A stretch of 64,000 bases of DNA from DAINBT01 sp036732785 (GTDB lineage: Bacteria > Planctomycetota > Phycisphaerae > Sedimentisphaerales > SM23-30): contig CAZICK010000003.1 of the NCBI GenBank assembly GCA_964537505.1, positions 1 through 64,000 on the forward strand, written 5' to 3'. Positions within the stretch are counted from its first letter, which is position 1, and the number at the start of each line of letters is the position of its first letter. This document shows positions 61,978 through 64,000 of the stretch, piece by piece. The notes under the pieces were generated by a model, which saw only the letters and a list, made by a program, of their open reading frames with translations, did no database searches and was not told where the DNA came from. The translations under genes were made by a program, and so were the position numbers.

Positions 61978-62052
61978 CTAGTCGGCAGGCTCACGGCTGC
62001 GGCAACTGTGCCACCACCAAAAATACTGTACTTTTACGGTCGTTTGCGGCAT
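61978..62052 (-). CDS. trpL: trp operon leader peptide with three tandem Trp codons
   Basis: A 24-codon frame from an ATG at 62052 with AGGAG 7 nt upstream. It begins MPQTTVKVQYF, then has Trp-Trp-Trp at residues 12-14 (62019-62011), and ends at TAG (61978-61980). When Trp-tRNA is scarce a ribosome stalled on these codons would leave the antiterminator segment (61999-61991) free; when Trp is plentiful the ribosome reaches the stop, covers it, and the terminator forms. The arrangement mirrors the trpE(G) leader of Sinorhizobium meliloti, which also has tandem Trp codons. Confidence 0.88.
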   Translation of the reverse strand: MPQTTVKVQYFWWWHSCRSREPAD

Positions 62053-62078
62053 TTCCGAACTCCTGTAAACCAGCATTC

Positions 62079-62107
62079 ATTAAACCACATCCGCCGCCCA
62101 AAGTCAA
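62079..62107 (-). promoter_or_regulatory. promoter of trpL-trpE(G)
   Basis: On the minus strand TTGACT (62107-62102), 17-nt spacer, TTTAAT (62084-62079). It lies between the recJ stop and the leader peptide, giving a short 5' leader as required for attenuation. Confidence 0.75.
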
Positions 62108-62162
62108 TAATAAAATCTCCATTCTTCCGGCCGCCCTGCCATCGTGTTTTTATCGCTTATTG

Positions 62163-63950
62163 TCAGGATAGCTTAATGTCTTTCGCGATCATTTCCACCG
62201 TCGTATTGCCGTTGTAGCGATTAATTGTCGGCTCGAAGACCAGATCAAAACTCTCCGCATCGATCAGCTTTTTCTCCCAACTAGCTTTTCCAAATGCCGC
62301 CACACGCATTATCCCACCGGGACGCAAATGTGCCTGACTATCTCCCGCCGCGGCCACGGTAAATTGCAAGTGTGCTCCTTTTTTACCCATCCGGCGGGGC
62401 TGCTCGACCAACTGCAAATTGCGTATTACCAACTGCACTCTGGGATTGCCCATTCCAAATGGTTCCAATCTTTTGATCATCTCCACTGCCGCCACGTCAA
62501 GTTCATCCAGCCCCACTTCCGCGTCAATATCAATTCTATCGACCAAATCTTCCTCGCTTAGATGTTTGTTGACACAATCATTAAATGCCTGGCGAAATGC
62601 CTCGGTCTTGTTCGGTGCAATGGTCAATCCCGCCGCCATGGCGTGTCCCCCGAAACTAAGCAAATACTGCGAACAATTCTGCAACCCCCGGCACATATCG
62701 AACCCTTTCACGCTGCGACACGAACCTCTGTGCGTACCGTTTGCATGCGAGATTACGATAGCAGGTCGATGGTACTTATCTACAATTCGACTGGCAACAA
62801 TACCAATCACTCCGGCGTGCCAGTCTTCTCCCGCCACCACAATTCCCTTCAACTCTTTATCTTGCAATTTCAACTGTTCCACCTGCGCCATCGCTTCAGT
62901 GGTGATCTCTTTTTCCACCTTTTGCCGAAGTCGATTTTGCCCCTCCAGGTAATTAGCAATCTCCAGGGCTTGCTGGAAACTGCTTTTTGTGAACAACTCC
63001 ACCGCCAGACGGGCATGACCCATCCGCCCGGCCGCGTTCAATTTTGGCGCCAACCGAAATCCGATATGACTACTGTCGAGTTTTTGTCCTTCCAGTCCTG
63101 CTGCTTTTATTATCGCCTTGATCCCGGCATCCTCACTGTTGGCTAACCCTTCCAGTCCAAACCGTGCCAGCAATCTGTTCTCACCCAAAAGCGGCACCAC
63201 ATCCGCTATTGTCCCCAACGCCACCAGCGACGTGGCCGAAAGCAAAAACTCCCGAAATTCATCCGACACCTTCTTCGTACCAGAAAATTCCTGCCCTAAC
63301 GCCCAGGCCAGCTTGAACGCCACCCCCGCACCGCACAGGAATTTGTTGGCATAATCCTGTCCTTCCATATCCGGATGTACTATCACCTGAGCCGGCGCCG
63401 GTTGGCCTTCAATTTGATGATGATCGGTAATAATCAGTTCCATTCCCAACTCCACCGCCCTTTGAACCGACTTGTGCGCCGTTATTCCGCAATCCACGGT
63501 TACAATCAGCTTGGCCCCACGCTCGGCCAGTTGCTCCATCGCTTCCACGTTGAGCCCATAGCCCTCCTCGATCCGGTGCGGCACATAATATTCCACTTCC
63601 ACCCCCGCCAGTTTCAGGCACCGCCACAAAATCACCACCCCCGCAATCCCGTCAACATCATAATCACCATAGATAACGATTTTTTCGTTATTACTGATCG
63701 CACGACGGATCCGTTTTACCGCCGCGGCCATTCCCAGCAGTCTTTCGGGTTCGATCAAATCGTTAAGACTCGGCTGCAAAAACTTCTGCGCCTCTTCAAA
63801 ACTGCTCACACCTCGATTACGCAGCAGTTGCACCACAAGCTCCGATACGCGCAGCTTACCTGCCAACTCCTTGCGATCTTCCCAAACCGGAGCAATACAC
63901 CACCTACTCGTTTTATTCCCTTGCTTAACTTTTACTTTACTCACCAACAT
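62163..63950 (-). CDS. recJ: single-stranded-DNA-specific exonuclease RecJ
   Basis: 5'-3' single-strand exonuclease for recombination and repair. It has 595 residues from the ATG at 63950 (MLVSKVKVKQGNKTSRW); ATGs at 63977 and 63992 are alternatives. DHH-family motifs: VIYGDYDVDGIAG, VTVDCGITAHKSV, LIITDHHQ, the DHHA1 part with FRLAPKLNAAGRMGHA, and SFGGHAMAAGLTI followed by the OB-fold. All metal ligands look present. It is upstream of the trp promoter on the same strand. Confidence 0.94.
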   Translation of the reverse strand: MLVSKVKVKQGNKTSRWCIAPVWEDRKELAGKLRVSELVVQLLRNRGVSSFEEAQKFLQPSLNDLIEPERLLGMAAAVKRIRRAISNNEKIVIYGDYDVDGIAGVVILWRCLKLAGVEVEYYVPHRIEEGYGLNVEAMEQLAERGAKLIVTVDCGITAHKSVQRAVELGMELIITDHHQIEGQPAPAQVIVHPDMEGQDYANKFLCGAGVAFKLAWALGQEFSGTKKVSDEFREFLLSATSLVALGTIADVVPLLGENRLLARFGLEGLANSEDAGIKAIIKAAGLEGQKLDSSHIGFRLAPKLNAAGRMGHARLAVELFTKSSFQQALEIANYLEGQNRLRQKVEKEITTEAMAQVEQLKLQDKELKGIVVAGEDWHAGVIGIVASRIVDKYHRPAIVISHANGTHRGSCRSVKGFDMCRGLQNCSQYLLSFGGHAMAAGLTIAPNKTEAFRQAFNDCVNKHLSEEDLVDRIDIDAEVGLDELDVAAVEMIKRLEPFGMGNPRVQLVIRNLQLVEQPRRMGKKGAHLQFTVAAAGDSQAHLRPGGIMRVAAFGKASWEKKLIDAESFDLVFEPTINRYNGNTTVEMIAKDIKLS

Positions 63951-64000
63951 CTCCACTATAGCGATGTATGCCCACATTCCCTGCCTGAGCATATCTTCTT

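Noticed and set aside
1..64000. tRNA, rRNA, tmRNA or RNase P RNA genes
   Set aside because: No T-loop plus acceptor-stem arrangement or conserved rRNA segment was recognised by eye on either strand.

Overview
The window looks like a chromosomal segment of a free-living bacterium, most plausibly a planctomycete of the Phycisphaerae type. The reasons are indirect: a secreted protein with a C-terminal dockerin-like calcium-binding repeat, a secreted GH95-type glycosidase and a SASA-type esterase, an N-terminally extended ribosomal protein S9, and a housekeeping order scattered over both strands. No rRNA, tRNA or CRISPR array was found. The taxonomic assignment is an inference and was not checked against any database.

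Layout. 1-5.0 kb: a 33-bp tandem repeat, a secreted GH95-like glycosidase (minus strand) and an accessory patch of three small minus-strand genes, two of them preceded by copies of a 66-bp direct repeat. 5.0-8.7 kb: a secreted SGNH/SASA esterase, a small membrane protein, rnpA, yidD and a dockerin-bearing secreted protein; the two secreted genes share a homologous upstream leader. 8.9-18 kb: mgtE, rplM-rpsI, argC-argJ, an HDOD-GGDEF regulator, xseA-xseB. 18-22 kb: a 1382-residue exported protein of unknown function. 22.3-26.4 kb: an internally deleted IS256-type transposase, an overlooked 39-residue lysine-rich (AKKKV repeat) histone-like gene, a long AT-rich non-coding stretch with helically phased A-tracts and 13-bp tandem repeats, a ParA/Soj ATPase and a VanZ-like membrane protein. 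26.5-29.4 kb: three identical-geometry dyads (TGTTG-N8-CAACA) in front of an NtrB/NtrC-like two-component pair. 29.4-33 kb (minus): sugar epimerase, HAD phosphatase, CDP-alcohol phosphatidyltransferase and radical SAM gene.

33-41 kb is a sulfur and iron-sulfur block. A minus-strand operon, Rrf2/IscR-like regulator-nadA-nifU-nifS, diverges from metY-metX-metW-cysE. One dyad operator sits in the shared promoter region and could control both, linking cysteine/methionine supply to Fe-S assembly. 41.3-44 kb holds gcvPA-gcvPB, next to a 357-bp deleted insertion sequence with 14-bp inverted ends. 44-54 kb: addA, thiC and the classical thrS-infC-rpmI-rplT-pheS translation operon, in which infC appears to start at AUA. 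54.4-56 kb: a membrane glycosyltransferase.

56-64 kb: nadD, trpF, trpD, fused trpE(G) and recJ, all on the minus strand. trpE(G) is preceded by a complete transcription-attenuation apparatus: promoter, a 24-codon leader peptide with three tandem Trp codons, a 9-bp antiterminator helix and a terminator. Between trpE(G) and trpD sits a two-gene GxxExxY module bounded by 30-bp inverted repeats, apparently inserted into the trp operon. The most noteworthy items are this attenuator, the GxxExxY module, the phased A-tract/ParA locus, the triple dyad before the two-component system and the shared Rrf2 operator.
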